Assembly: GCA_903813345.2 (NCBI GenBank)
Contig: CAIIXF020000005.1
Coordinates: 3,482,356-3,546,355 of the forward strand
Source: Owenia fusiformis
Lineage: Eukaryota > Annelida > Polychaeta > Sabellida > Oweniidae
Direction of reading: 5' to 3'
DNA: 64,000 nucleotides
This document shows positions 13,401 to 25,400 of the stretch, one piece after another (position 1 is the stretch's first letter; each line of letters starts with the position of its first letter). The notes beneath the pieces are model-generated. The model made no database searches and was not told the origin of the DNA. It saw only the letters and a list, made by a program, of their open reading frames with translations. Made by a program: the position numbers and the translations under genes.

Positions 13401-16400
13401 CTTAAAGACGCTTCACCATGCGACAAGTCACTGTGCGGTTGATAGTAGCACATGCTTTGAACCAACGTGGCTATACTCTGTACCCATGTGGTCAATCTTG
13501 CATGACATGTTTAACTGCCTCCTAGCAGGTTAAAAATGGTCTCAGCACAAGATAAGAATAGAATATTTATTTCATTATGACTCACTGTGGAACTATGTGT
13601 TTATGGTTTTAAAAACTAAAATACTCAAAAGTTGTTTTGCAAAATACATAAAGTTGATGAATGGAACTGTCAAGTAATTCCTAGGATGACTTCACTTGCA
13701 TTCAGTACTATTCAAATTATTTAGAAAATCATTCATTCAGAGGAGATCATGACATGTATAACATTAAATGAAATAAGTTGACATATCTCAAGGACCAAAA
13801 TGAATTCACTTTATATTCAAACTACCTAAAGCACTTTTCAAAAATCAAAACTTCTAGGTTTGCTTTCAGTTCGGACTTAAAGTGTTTATAAATCAAAGTG
13901 AATGAAATGATATGAAAAGAATGATATTATTAAAATCTGGCACAGCTATGACTGACTTAGAATCTCCATATTGGAAAAGATAATTGGCTCCACATTTTTT
14001 AACCAAGAAACAGCCATGGAACATATGAAGCATGTGAATGCAATTGCACATTAACAGTCATTTTAAATAAGTTGGCATTTATTTTTCCAAATTAACTTTA
14101 GCAAAATTAATTGATAATATTATATTTATATTGTTGTTTATCTCAGAAATATGGATATTTACTTTGCAATTAAGCTGAAATCATTGGGTTTGTGTAAAAA
14201 AACGGGTGACCGGGTAAACGGGTAACTGGGTGACCGGGTACTTAACGTTCCTAGCAGGGTTAGGAATTTTTTTATTTACAACGTTGGATCTGGACGATAC
14301 TTGTAAGTTATTTTCGACGTCACGTTTCAGTGATCTCCCCAGGATTTTTTCATAGCAGGGGGGGATTTTTTAACAAGTTTCGCCGCTCGCTCCGCTCGCA
14401 TGATTTTTGGGCCAATTTTTGCCGCTCGCTTCGCTCCCTATATAAACACCAATTCTCATTTAGAAAAACCTTTTATTTAACAATACATGATAATATGCAT
14501 GTAGTGTAATGAGTGTTCATTGTTCATTGTGTTTCCTTAAAGTCTTCTGTCCCTACATCTTCTGGGGTGCATGTCAAACCACCTCCCCCATGCTGCCTCA
14601 AAATCGAACACCTCTTCCCTTGGTCCATTTATGATAATGTTGAGGACCCTGTCCACTGTTTCTACTTTCATTGTATTCTTTAGATAAGTCTTTAATTTTA
14701 CCCATTTTTTTGAGTTTCCCGCATAAAGAACCGGAAGTCGAACTTCTTTATCATGACAACCATCAAAAGCAAGATTTGAACATTAATTCGTTCGCAATTA
14801 TAATAACTATTTATAAAAAATAATACTTCATTGTCAAATTGTAGTTTTAGTCGTTTTTATGTTTGTTTTATTCCAAATTGGCGATTTTGATGATCGGTGA
14901 TCATATCACTCCGCGTTGCAGTAATCTGCGCCAGGTTCAACTGCTAACTTTTTCTAATTTTCTCAACGCACGCATCAAATGAACGATTTTGATAGGTTAG
15001 AATGTTTTGGGCGCATGCGCATAAGTAGTCAAATCAAGTGATCGAACCGAACCTGTGGCAGATTATGTCGATGACGCACGATTAGTAATAGATAATTTGA
15101 TTGGATATTTCGTAACTAATCATGAGTTTTGAGCCAATCAGAAGACATTTAAGATTCGGCCTTTGGAATGGCAAATCGGGAAAAACTTTTTGAAAATTTT
15201 TTGAAGTTTATGTGATTTCGTCGAATATCCAGGAGAATAAAATAATGTACGTAAGTTTTGAAGAAGCGGGGCGCTAAGCAGGGCGGGCGAAGCAAGCAGG
15301 GGGGGAACAGGGCGGGGAAAACGAGTGAGCAGGGGGGAGCGCCATGCAATTAGATTCTGGGGAGAACCCAGCGTTTTGAGGTTATTTCACATCATAAGAA
15401 CGTTTTGACAACGTTAACTTTTAACGTTAAAATAACGTCGGTAATGAACCGATTTAGTGAGAACATATTGACGTCTTTGTAACATTTCCTTAACTCACAA
15501 ATATTTTGAAGCCATTTCCACAATGTTGAAATTAAACCATCCATCGACGTTTTGCTGAATATTTAAATAACGTCAGATCAATACGGTCCATGAACGTCAT
15601 TATTGAAGTCACGTTTTGAGGTAATTTAAAATCGAAAAAACGTTTCGACAAGGTTAAATCTTAACATTAACAATATGTCGGAAATGAACCGACTTAGTGA
15701 GAACACAAAGTTTTTGTCATATTTTTTTCTACCAACAAATATTTTGATATTAAAAGCCTGTTTTGACAACGTTGAATTTCAATGTTTGAGTTACGTCACA
15801 TATGGACCAATGTAGTAAAAAATCAAACGTTCCTGTTTGTTATGTTTTCCACACTAACGAACTTTACGGACACGTTACAACAACATTCTTTTTATACCAT
15901 CAATAGATGTCTCATGTTTACGTTGCCTTGATGTGTAAAGAACGAAAATGTGCAACGTCTTCTAGGAACTTATATGCTACTCATGAGCAACGTGACATGG
16001 ATGTCTCTGTTTGCTGGATCGATTATTTTAAAAAGTGCTCTGTCTCGTATAGGGTAAAAATATCGAACAGCAGTGCACTCAATAGTCTGTCAAGTCAATT
16101 CGCTACTATATATCGGGGGAAATGTGGAACTTTGAAAGTTGGTAACCCTGCTAGGAACGTTAGGTACCTGGTCGACCGGGTACCCAGTTACCCGGTCATC
16201 CGGTTTTTTACAGAAACCCGAAATCATTTATTTATAAAGGCTGTACTACAATATTAATATTACTCCCCCCTAGTAAAGCTAGGAAATGGGCCAAAAGTGA
16301 ATTTCGCGAGACAAAAGTGACGGCCATTTTGAAAATAGGCGAGCTTTTGAACCAGGAGTCATAGGGGGGTTTTCTGTATTGATGTTGAACAGAAATAACT

Positions 16401-16601
16401 TAAAACAGGAATCCTATCGACAGAGGTTAGCAAGGAAATGGGCTAAAAGTGAATTTCGCGAGACAAAAGTGACGGCCATTTTGAAAATAGGCGAGCTTTT
16501 GAACCAGGAGTCATAGGGGGGTTTTCTGTATTGATGTTGAACAGAAATAACTTAAAACAGGAATCCTATCGACAGAGGTTTTAAAACGTGCCCCTATTGT
16601 T

Positions 16602-16633
<32 letters not shown>

Positions 16634-17418
16634 GACGGACGGGGGGACGGACAGACGGACAAGTGAGTGATTGCAAAAGCTTACCATGTGAGCTAATAAC
16701 CAGCAATGACATTGAATTTGTGATGGTAATGTCACTTACAAATATTTATTACAGGTCGTATCGACCATTGTTGCTTGATCCATATACGATGGAATTTCGT
16801 TATTTAAAATGCCCCAGAATGCTTAAAATGCAATCTCATTTTCAAATTTTCTTGTAGGGTTTCTCCCCCCAAACCTCCTCAAAGCTTGTTCGCTTTGTTC
16901 ACTCGTGGCGTACACTCAAAAAATACCCAAGCTACACCACTGGTAGTACTATACATACATTATACCATGATAGTGTCATCTAAATATGAAATGCTAACGA
17001 CACGTGGTAAAGAAGCACATATGGTTTTCACTATCGAAAATCACACACTGTGATTTGTTAATAAATAGGTCACAGTTACTGCAATGTTGCGTTGCACCTT
17101 GGTCATTGTAACTGCGACGTCGCAGTGACTGTGATAGCTTGATGAATGACCCCTCTGCTTGCGACTTATAAAAAAATAACCACTTTTTACAGGCAATCAA
17201 AATCACACTTTCATAAATCTTAATTAGAGACCTAACTTCTATGAACAAGATAAAACCATGGGCATTCACAAAATCTAAATCATAAATGAATCATGGTGTC
17301 AATCAAACTCAGAAACTGTCAGCAGTCAAACTCAAAATCAAAATATTGACTGGATTTTTTTTTGCAAAGATTCTTTGAAAGAAGAATGAAAGATCAACTA
17401 AATTTTACTTACCGTCAT
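7461..17418 (-). CDS. ADP-ribosylglycohydrolase family protein, 8 exons, 342 aa
   Basis: Exons in transcript order are 17418-17413, 12547-12431, 12042-11902, 11600-11457, 9627-9464, 9104-8942, 8066-7908 and 7595-7461. All have GT-AG borders and matching phases, and they total 1029 nt. Family motifs appear in order: G-D-A-x-G near residues 24-28, the metal-binding W-T-D-D-S at 68-72, 'NGAVMRT' and 'THFDPRC' mid-protein, and 'GDADTNAAVAGALLG' near 300-314. These are hallmarks of the DraG/ARH dinuclear-Mg enzymes that remove ADP-ribose from proteins. The length fits the family (about 340-370 aa). The start is the ATG in exon 1, the only one in phase with exon 2; an upstream ATG at 17455 runs out of frame. 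The mid-protein motifs look closer to DraG-like bacterial/fungal-type members than to vertebrate ARH1, but the subfamily and substrate are not settled. Several introns carry transposons. Confidence 0.93.
8255..8345. repeat. Dispersed repeat fragment ('ggcattaacatg...' family)
   Basis: The text 'ggcattaacatgcaaaatgtcacaacc...gatgctgaatgctga...aaaagttggagactg' recurs at 9690-9850. A partial inverted match ('ggtggtgacattttgtcatg') occurs near 32050. It is intronic in the glycohydrolase gene. Confidence 0.55.
8401..8784. mobile_element. 384-bp MITE with TIR containing AGATGCGAGTAG
   Basis: The ends are 'caataactcagatgcgagta' and its near inverse 'tactcgcatctagtctattg'. A second copy in opposite orientation lies at 43957-44315, sharing 'aattaaaatatgtcca' and 'tgtccaatacaagaaaaga'. 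It has no coding capacity. It sits in the glycohydrolase intron between exons 9104-8942 and 8066-7908. Confidence 0.8.
9690..9850. repeat. Second copy of the 8.26-kb dispersed repeat with a short tandem duplication
   Basis: It resembles 8255-8345. It also carries a direct duplication of 'aataccactggtaacaaaaa' near 9768-9808. Confidence 0.55.
10236..11419. mobile_element. 1.18-kb long-TIR element, 9-bp target duplication
   Basis: The ends 'tgccttgcccaagtcgg' and 'ccgacttgggcaaggcta' begin inverted repeats of about 75 bp that also share an 'acttatct' block and 'gccttgtac'. The 9-bp 'cttttgagt' flanks it at 10227-10235 and 11420-11428. Long TIRs with a 9-bp duplication suggest a Mutator-like non-autonomous element. 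No transposase is seen. It sits in the glycohydrolase intron between exons 11600-11457 and 9627-9464. Confidence 0.75.
10898..11067. repeat. Palindrome at the core of the 10.2-11.4 kb element
   Basis: The left text 'atatagacc...aggggtaatatcgtcgaata' and 'ggggctaggcacaaa' is inverted on the right as 'tttgtgcctagccc' and 'attcgacgatataacccct'. It may be a nested foldback or the element's own core. Confidence 0.75.
12549..14176. other. First intron of the glycohydrolase gene, proximal part
   Basis: This is AT-rich intronic sequence. I see no exon, no clear inverted termini and no RNA gene. Confidence 0.5.
14186..16219. mobile_element. 2.03-kb long-TIR element, 9-bp target duplication
   Basis: Both ends begin GGGTTT(g/c)TGTAAAAAA and continue as imperfect inverted repeats of about 65 bp rich in 'gaccgggtaac', ending near 'aacgttcctagcagggtta'. 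The flanks carry the 9-bp 'gaaatcatt' at 14177-14185 and 16220-16228. The right half (about 15370-15900) holds diverged repeats with a period near 240 bp, marked by 'acgttttgaggt(t/a)attt' at about 15371 and 15611 and rich in AACGTT. A minus-strand coding remnant lies at 14537-14782. A lone related terminus occurs at 24535-24595. It looks Mutator-like or an unnamed long-TIR family, inserted in intron 1 of the glycohydrolase gene. Confidence 0.8.
14537..14782 (-). pseudogene. Coding-like remnant of unknown family inside the long-TIR element
   Basis: An 81-codon open stretch on the minus strand ends at TAA (14537-14539). Its composition looks like protein: Trp, Asp/Glu and Arg/Lys are mixed, and it contains 'WVKLKTYL', 'ETVDRVL' and 'FDFEAAWGRWFDMHPRR'. 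An in-frame stop bounds it upstream, and no intact start or clear splice acceptor is visible. I do not recognise the family. The position inside a TIR element suggests a transposase or accessory-protein fragment, but this is inference. Confidence 0.45.
16266..16700 (-). repeat. Minus-oriented copy of the AGCTCACATGGTGAGC / (ACAG)n repeat
   Basis: Two tandem units of about 175 bp ('gaaatgggc(c/t)aaaagtgaatt' and 'gacggccattttgaaaatag') are followed by (ACAG)n/(ACGG)n and 'gcaaaagcttaccatgtgag'. This is the reverse complement of the start of the repeat at 32560-34156. Confidence 0.85.
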
Positions 17419-18075
17419 TTTTGGTGTCTTCCTGGTCGACAAATTTACACAACATAACACCAGCCGCCCTTCATTTCAATTTATAGCAATAGAACAGCTA
17501 AATTAAGAAATGATTAATCATGAATGAATCATTTGTAATGCAGAATTTTCTTCTTCAATCACAGTCAGAGAGAATGTTTCTGGCGAAATTCTGGGACTTC
17601 AAATACTTTTAAGTTGGGAAACCGGAAGTGCTTACCTTTTTTAATTCCCGAATCTCTCCGAAATTAGCTCATCTTGGTGACTGTAAATTGCACAGCTGTA
17701 TTCAATGGAGTCTTGTCATATTCGATCAGCCTCAATTTTAAAGTGTATATTTTATTTTTAACGTGATTTCATCGTTTTTTGTCGACTGGTAACAATCCGC
17801 GGGGCTAATGGCAAGATGGATGACTTTTGACCTGACCTTGACCGATTTTGATCACGTCATCAATATTACCAAGATGGCGGTTTCAAAATTTTCTAAAATC
17901 GCTTCAAATAATATTATGTTAATTCCTAGCGAGTAAAGATATCTCTTAGTTTGCTATTTCACAATAAGATAACGAAATGTGTAAGGAATTCGTATTTATC
18001 AATTAAAACATCACATCGACATTTGGTATTCGTAAACTAGACGATGAAGATAACGACCTCGAAAAAAAACAAAAG

Positions 18076-18145
18076 AGCGAGCACGGGATTCGAACCCGGG
18101 CCTCCAGCGTGCTAAGCGAGGATTCTCCCCCTAGACCACCGATAT
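18076..18145 (-). tRNA. tRNA-like sequence (anticodon-loop AGC), probable pseudogene or SINE head
   Basis: On the minus strand there is a D-arm/A-box-like 'ggtggtctagggggagaatc', an anticodon loop 'ttagcac' (AGC, Ala), and a strong T-arm/B-box 'ccgggttcgaatcccg'. The 7-nt acceptor strands pair poorly, the anticodon stem has one mismatch, and the T stem has one. This argues for a decayed tRNA or tRNA-derived element rather than a working gene. Confidence 0.5.
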
Positions 18146-18202
18146 ATTACATATGGTATTGGGATTTAAACGCTACTTATTTTGAATGCTATGATTCGGA
18201 AG

Positions 18203-18210
18203 TGACGTCA
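18203..18210. promoter_or_regulatory. Palindromic CRE site
   Basis: A full 'tgacgtca' occurs in 'cggaagtgacgtcacg' about 785 bp upstream of the glycohydrolase start. The adjacent 'cggaagtg' resembles an ETS site. A plus-strand exon-like stretch ending at 'ctaag|gtacgt' (18370) follows. It could be a divergent promoter; this rests on motifs only. Confidence 0.3.
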
Positions 18211-18825
18211 CGTTCTTCACGTTTTGTTTGAGAGCGAGAACGAGACGTGTCAGAAGCCCGGCTTTTTTGTCAGTCGACCTGTTCAAAGTACATTTAGTTA
18301 TAATTATCGCTTTCCAGAACAATTTAGGAAACAATATTTTCTATCTACGTCGATTACAAAGCATCTAAGGTACGTAAATTTATATGAACAACTGAGTCAA
18401 TAGGGATAAATAGCCCAACGAGAGTCGGCGGTCTTAAAAAATACTTGGATCTGGATGCCAGTCCTGGTATAAATATAGTTCCAGGGCAATTCGAAGAACG
18501 TATTAGATGTCCGTGTCTTCAATGTTGTTTTTATTCTCGAGTGACATCACTTCCTGTTTAAGTATGGTTTGCCAATCCAGTCACTGGTAAAATGGGATGA
18601 CAGAAACTTTGCAGTTATTGGAAATATCATCTAATATAATATAAAAAATAAATTGAGACGGTTTTCTTGGTATGAGTAACATAAACAATACAACTCTCTA
18701 TTATTTGAATTACTATCTTTATCATCATGAAATCATTGGGAATTTTATCTGCATTACAAAACATCTTTGAGATTTACAATTTCACGTAACTGCATTTCGT
18801 TATATAACCAATTACAAGTTCAAGG

Positions 18826-19349
18826 TCTCTAGTTAAATGGTTGTCATGGTGATAACTGGAATCTACAGATTGAAATTGATACTTTGCCACCTTGACCCTT
18901 GTTTAACAAAACCTTCTAGGAATAGTCATTTCCACATTGCACTTAGAACAAGGCTTAAATCCTTAAACCAAGGACTGAATTTGCTTTTGTTTGCAGATAT
19001 CTCTAGTAAATGGTTGTCATGGTGATAACTGGAATCTACAGATTGAAATTGATACTTTGCCACCTTGACCCTTGCAAGAAGTTTCATTGAAAATCTGTTC
19101 CTGATTTTGGTCCTGATTCTGATTTTGTAGAAAATATTTTGCACTTTGTTAAAAGAATTTAAGCCCACTACTCAACATTGTGTAATGACCATTCCTCTCA
19201 GGTGTTGTTTCTTTAAATTAACACTCGATGCTATGCATCTCATGCAAATTTTGGAAAGCAACACCTTCAAGAAATGGTCATTTCCAAATTGCACTTAGAT
19301 CAGGGCTTAAATCCTTAAACCAAGGACTGAATTTGCTTTTGTTTGCAGA
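18826..19349. repeat. Interleaved direct repeats
   Basis: Block A ('aaatggttgtcatggtgata' to 'ccaccttgacccttg') is at about 18832-18901 and 19009-19074. Block B ('gtcatttcca...ttgcttttgtttgcagat') is at about 18924-18998 and 19277-19350. Order A-B-A-B. Block B ends in a good polypyrimidine-AG, so this could be a duplicated splice acceptor. Confidence 0.75.
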
Positions 19350-21669
19350 TGAGGTATTTGAATTCTGAGCACATTTTTTATACTCAAGGAAAATCATTTT
19401 AGTTTTTCGTTCACCTGCCAATGATATTTAATGCTTACTATCTGTAGCGCAGCCAGTATGAGAGAGACGAAGACGCGGCAAATTTTTGAACATCCTTTGA
19501 ACATTTATTCTTCCATAATGATGATTGTAAGTTAATTGTATAATTTTCATTGATTTTTAATCTTAAATCATCAATTTTAGATCTAGTTGTGCAAAATCTA
19601 TCTTATAAAGGTTATCATCATGTTCTTCTATTGCCATCATCGTACTAAGTTCATATTTTAATGGTGTTTCGTAAGTATTACTTTGCATTTATATTTCTGA
19701 GAATTAATTTATTACATAGCCACTAATTTAGAATCTGAATAATGGTAAACTTGTAATATAGCCAGGATGAAGCAGGTTTGGAATTATTTTTTTGCCTTGA
19801 CACTTTTTTCTTCCTATCTCCACCACTGGCTATATTTTATACGGTGTTCTGAACTTCTGATTGGCTGGCATGTGATATATCATGTATAGAAATGTGTGAA
19901 TTTGATTCATGCCGAGTTTAAACAAATTTCAAGACACATTAAGGGCCTGAGAAAGTAAAAGTTGGCAGTTATGAAACTTGTCACATGTAAATCTTCACCA
20001 CCCTGGAAAATACCAAAAGCTCAACGAATTGTGCATCATATTATGCCATGTAAGTATGAATGTCTTGAATCAAGACTTTGAATGAGGGCAGTAGCCGGAA
20101 TTCAAAGGCTGGGGTACAAAACATGAGTGCATCAGATCACCCAAGATTCATTGAGTTGTGTAATTACTATTTTCACACATTGCAAATATTAAGTACCACT
20201 AAAATGGATGAAAAAGTAAAGCCAGAAACTTTTTTGCAAGGTTTTCAAAAACATTTTGGCCTGAATAAGATACCTTGCTATTCATTTTGATCTGTTGATG
20301 GAGTAATATTCAGGAAATTTATAATTCTTCTCTCAATTTACTACTTAAAATTATGAAATTGATGATGGTAATCAATTTCACTCAATCCAAAGAAGCTTAA
20401 TACTCTGTTGCAAAGTTTGATTTTTCATTATCAATTGGATTGAATTATGAACATAAAGTCAAAGTTAATTTCCAGTTATTTTTATTATTACATGAATTTT
20501 TTTCCTACAAATGCTTCCAACTTACTTTCAACCACGATCACACTTAGATATGTACTTGGTATTTCGATTTAACATGTAGGGAAATTATTTATCCTAATTC
20601 TAGATCAAAATCTAAAATCTATGGTTAAGTTTTTTTCAAGTTTTTAACGTATTGGCACCACTTTTAAATGATTCAAGATAAAAATAACAGAACATACTGT
20701 ACTTCTACTTAATTTGGTGGCCGTTCTAATTTGGCGAATCCGCAAAATTGTTAAAGTCTGCCAAATTCCCAGGTAACTGTAGTACCATGTTAATTAAGCC
20801 ATAAGTAGTAGATTCTTTGTTTTGTATCCCCTTGCTTGCACGATATTGAGTAAATCGGAAAAAACAAACACAAGCGTCTGAGAGTACTATCGCATTTCAT
20901 TCAGTCGGAATCAGAAATGACGGACAATTTATGTGGGTCAAAATGGACAGTGTTATATTATTAACTTCATACAGTGACCACATCATCTTGGAAACAGACG
21001 TGTCAGTTATCGTATCATGCACTTCCAGTTACCTTCCCCTAAGCGGTGTAACATATAGTTGCATTATGTCGTCCACGTATGATTTACGAACAAATGATCA
21101 TACTCAAAAGTTTCCATAATATGTAAGGCTTATCAAGTTCAAATATCTTAGCATTACGTCAATTATAAAGTAGTTTGATTTGACGAAAACCAAAAATATC
21201 GAAATCGACACTTTCCATCCGCCTTCTTAGATGAGAAGGTAACGGCCGTTACAGCATCTTGATACTGACCAGTGAATATATTGTATATGATGTATAGATA
21301 TGTGTTTGTAATCACTGCAAATTGGTTTGTCATCCCTTTTTACACCCACAAAATGTATACATTTCTTAAGCAAACAAGTTTGTGTTTTTTCTTGAGTTTG
21401 TGTTTGTTTTCCTTGTACCCTTGCATGATTTGGATTTTGCCAGGATGCAAAACAAAGAACCTACTTCTTATGGCCTTAGTACCATTAGTGGAGGCATTGT
21501 ATTATTGCAAGTCCGCCAAATTAAGTATGTGCCAAATGTTCAAAACAGCAAATCCGCAAAAATAAGTAGCGCCAAATTAAATATAAGTCCAGTTTGCCAG
21601 ATAAAAGATGTGCCAGTATTTCATGACACCAGTTGTGTGAAATTATTTACTATATGATACTTGTATATA
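19350..21669. other. Spacer with short dispersed-repeat fragments
   Basis: No recognised exon. 'gagaaggtaacggcc' at about 21233 recurs at about 35945 with similar flanks, indicating a dispersed repeat. Several 'gccaaatt' motifs lie between 20710 and 21600. Confidence 0.4.
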
Positions 21670-22279
21670 CAGGGTGCGTCAAAAAATGCCACTTTTTTCA
21701 AAATACTACAACTTTTTTAATTTTTAATCAAAAATCATGATTTGCATACCAAATGAAACTTGAAGTTGCAATCTAGCCATGCATTATGATTTGTACACTT
21801 TAACTTGAATAAAATATGTTGCCAGCGTCTCACTTTAACATGTGGTGTACCATGAGAGATAAACATAATTTGCAAAATGTTCCTGAACTGATACAGTCTG
21901 TTGACCACCAAGCAAATAGTCCTGATGGAAACCCCAGTGAGTATAGGGTATGGGGAGGTTTCCAGGAGATGGTATAAACACCCCAATCTCAAAAATTGCT
22001 CAACTTAAGATAGCAATATAAAGACAGGTTGAAAGAAACTTAGTCAACAATTCATTGATACTGCTATATCAGCATGGCAATTAAGATGAAAGGCTATCAT
22101 AAAGAGGGTGGCGGACCAATTGAACTCCTCTTTTAGATGAAATAATCCAAGTTGAAGGACTCAGTACATTATTTATTACTTAGGACCCCTGGCACTATAT
22201 AATTGCAAAGTTTGGTGTATGTAGGTTGGAAAAAAAGTTATAGTGTCTTGAAAAAAGTGGCGTTTTTTGGTCTACTCTG
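21670..22279. mobile_element. Mariner-type MITE, 610 bp, TA flanks
   Basis: The ends are 'cagggtgcgtcaaaaaatgc' and an imperfect inverse ending 'tggtctactctg', with 'ccacttttttcaa' matched by 'ttgaaaaaagtgg'. The element is bounded by TA on both sides. CAGGGTG-type ends with a TA duplication are typical of Tc1/mariner. It lies about 180 bp beyond the CHCHD4 stop codon. Confidence 0.75.
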
Positions 22280-22455
22280 TATAATAAAGTTTTGGAATAT
22301 TATGAGTCAAACAATTGGATGGCAAAAGGACAAATTTCAAGAATTATCATGATCAATTTTCAACCACACAAAATCATGCAGGCCTAGACTTTGCCTTCAT
22401 TCGACTATACATGTATACTGCATAGGTAATCATCATTTCCCTAAATTAACTAACA

Positions 22456-25400
22456 TCAACTTGCACTACCAGTCTTTTCAGGTTGTTCAATATTTATATC
22501 TTCTTTAGCCTTATTGTCCACTATTTCACTTCCGCTTCCAGCACTTGATGTTCCATCTTTCTCAAGATCATCTACCGCTGCCACCAGGTCTTCCTCCTTT
22601 TCATCTTGTGATGTTGGGTATAGGGTGGGATACTGCTGCATACAAGCTTGCATTCCTCTAAACTGATCTAAACAGTCTGTTCCTTTAGGTTCCTCTTTAG
22701 AATAATGGAAGCAGGAAAATGCCTCTCTGAATTCGATTCCGCAAGGTCCCGAAGCCATTCCACCGAGGCATGGACAATCCCAATTTATTGAACCATCATT
22801 CAGAATTAGTCCTGAAACACATGGAAATTTATGTCAGAGTACAATATTCATGGACGCAACCTTTTCTTCAAACTTTGGTCATTTTTCAATGTCTTGGATT
22901 TTTGAAGAGCAGGCTGGGCACTTATCAGAGGACGAGTCCCTTAACGGCGATTATCTGATTCTAGCTTCTAACTGAAGTCATGTTGTGTCATAAAGCATTT
23001 TTTTGAAATATCTTGGGCAACATGTATTTGTATACTACTACTACTATTTATGTATTTTTTCACAAGTGTTGCTGTGAAACTATATTCAATAAGCCTACAC
23101 TGTATTTCATAATCTTTTGTTTGGATAATTAGATAATTATAAAATATATATTGAATAAAAAGTGCCGTAACTCTACAAATTTTAAAACATATTTTTAGAA
23201 AATTGTTCAAAATTCAAATTAGAGCAATTTTATTGAAAAATTTTCTGACAGATTATCGACTTGTCACTCTAGGTTCCAAAGTCATTTCTTAGGTGGCAAG
23301 AAATTTTGTCACTCTGGATAGTCAAGAGGTTAATGCAGCCAAGATTTGAGAATCTTAAATTCAAAAATATCCACATTCCCAAGAGCATATTTACCTGGCT
23401 GATCATCATTTTCCTCATCCTCCCAGTCAAGTTTGGCTGTGCTTGGTGTGTTGTGGTCCTTCTCAGTTACAAATATCACTTTGTCTTTGCCTGAAAATAC
23501 AAAAGCAGTCCTAACACTTTATAACTATTTAAACATTACACTCAAGAAGACTTTTGAAAAAAAGATGCAATTTGATGTTAATTCTAATTTTATATCATTG
23601 GGTATAAAACTAGAAAACAGCAACACCACAGGGTAGCAAATCCCAATGAACACTATAACATATGAATCTGTATTTGTAACAAAAATATAAATATTGGAAA
23701 CATTAGAGATTTATCACAATTTCTAACAATTTTAAAAGCCTATGGGTGACCATTTAAATAATAAAGACAATTTGAATTTTCTGAGGCACAAATCAGGAAA
23801 ACAATACCAATTTTTTTCAATTTGAGAATAATATTGCCATACTTTGAAGAGATCAGAAAATTATTGCGAAATAACACATAAGGCGGCGGCCATTTTGATT
23901 TTTACAAGGCTACAAAACCAATACAACATTTGCAATCTACTCTAAATTGCCTTTCATTTGAGTATAATAAAGCTATACTTCAGAACCTCAAAATGAATGC
24001 AAATTCCTGTTGACAGCCATTTTTAATTTTCCGAGGCACAAATCTGAAAGACCATACCATACCTGTAATTATGACCTAACCTAAACTTCCTTTAATTTGA
24101 GTATAATATAGCCATACAGGGGCGTCAGAAGGATTTGCCAAGGGAGGGGGCAACTTTTGGATGGGTTGTGCGTCACAATCACAAAACCTTCCATTGGCTT
24201 TATACATGAGAAAGTATCCTGATTATTTGATTGTTTTCTATGATGGCGATTTCTACTAGATATTAAACAAATCTGGAAGATTAACGTACGCGTAAATTGA
24301 AACGTTATCTATTAGTGTATGATGTACAATACAACGTTAGTTGATTGATTTATTGCCTCGATGATTGACATTATATTAATTTTGTTTGCCTTTTTGCGGG
24401 TTAATTTATTGGTAAATAAATTTTGTTGCTTGTTTGGTTGTTTGCTTGATTGGTTGTTTCACTGGTACGTTGATTGGGATCTCAGTTGGGCATTTTTTGG
24501 CATAAAATGAAAAAATCAAATTCCTAACCCTGGTAGGAAGGTAGGGAAACCGGTTTCCCGGCTACCCGGTCACCCAATTTTTACACAAACCCCCATTGTG
24601 ATCCTGAAAAATAGATCTACTTATATTGAACAATCGACATCAACTGCGAATGTCACATGACGACCTTTCCCCTGTGTAACTTGTAAGTCTTTGAAGTGAC
24701 AAAATTTCGACATGTACATGTACCAAGCTTTTCTCATTCACAGTACTGTCAACCCCCAAAGATTTTCTCGCGGGACAGATTTTTAGACCCAGTGCCAAAT
24801 ATTTGCGGGATTTCGCGGGACATCCACCTAAATTGGCGGGATTTCGCGGGACATTTAAGGGATTTACGTGATTGCGCTAATAGGTCAAATTTTGATCAAA
24901 TTCGCGGGATTTCGCGGGACCATTCGAGGGACAAACACGCTAATTGCGGGACAGTTAACAGGGTTACCACCAAAGACTTCATAGAGGGACAGATTTTTTT
25001 TGACAAAGTGCCCTAAATTCGCGGGATTTTGTGGGACATATACCTAAATTTGCGGGATGTCGCAGGAGATTCTTGAAAGGGATTTACGTGATTGGGGCTT
25101 AATGTAAAAGTTCTCAAATCAAACTTTCAGATACTGATTTATCAAATATAATGCACTTAACTTAAGTAAACGTCAACACAATTCCACACAATACGCATAG
25201 AAATATTATTAAACTACGGGGTGGTCAAAAATATGGAAACCCTAATACCATTTTCCTCATATCTTTGTTATTTTAAAAAATAACTCCCTGATATTTTACA
25301 CTTTTGTACATCATTCAATTTGCTTCCAGCCTAAATTATTTCACGACCATCAGATTGATAGTCACAATGTTACAGTACTCTAAAGAACATGCCCAGTGGC

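Noticed and set aside
16588-16857. Open frame rich in TDRQTDRQTDGR repeats
   Set aside because: It is a translation of the (ACAG)n/(ACGG)n microsatellite inside a dispersed repeat, not a gene.
20078-20290. 70-aa open frame ending HFGLNKIPCYSF
   Set aside because: It looks mildly protein-like, but I see no recognised motif, no splice partners in phase and no start context. It could not be supported.
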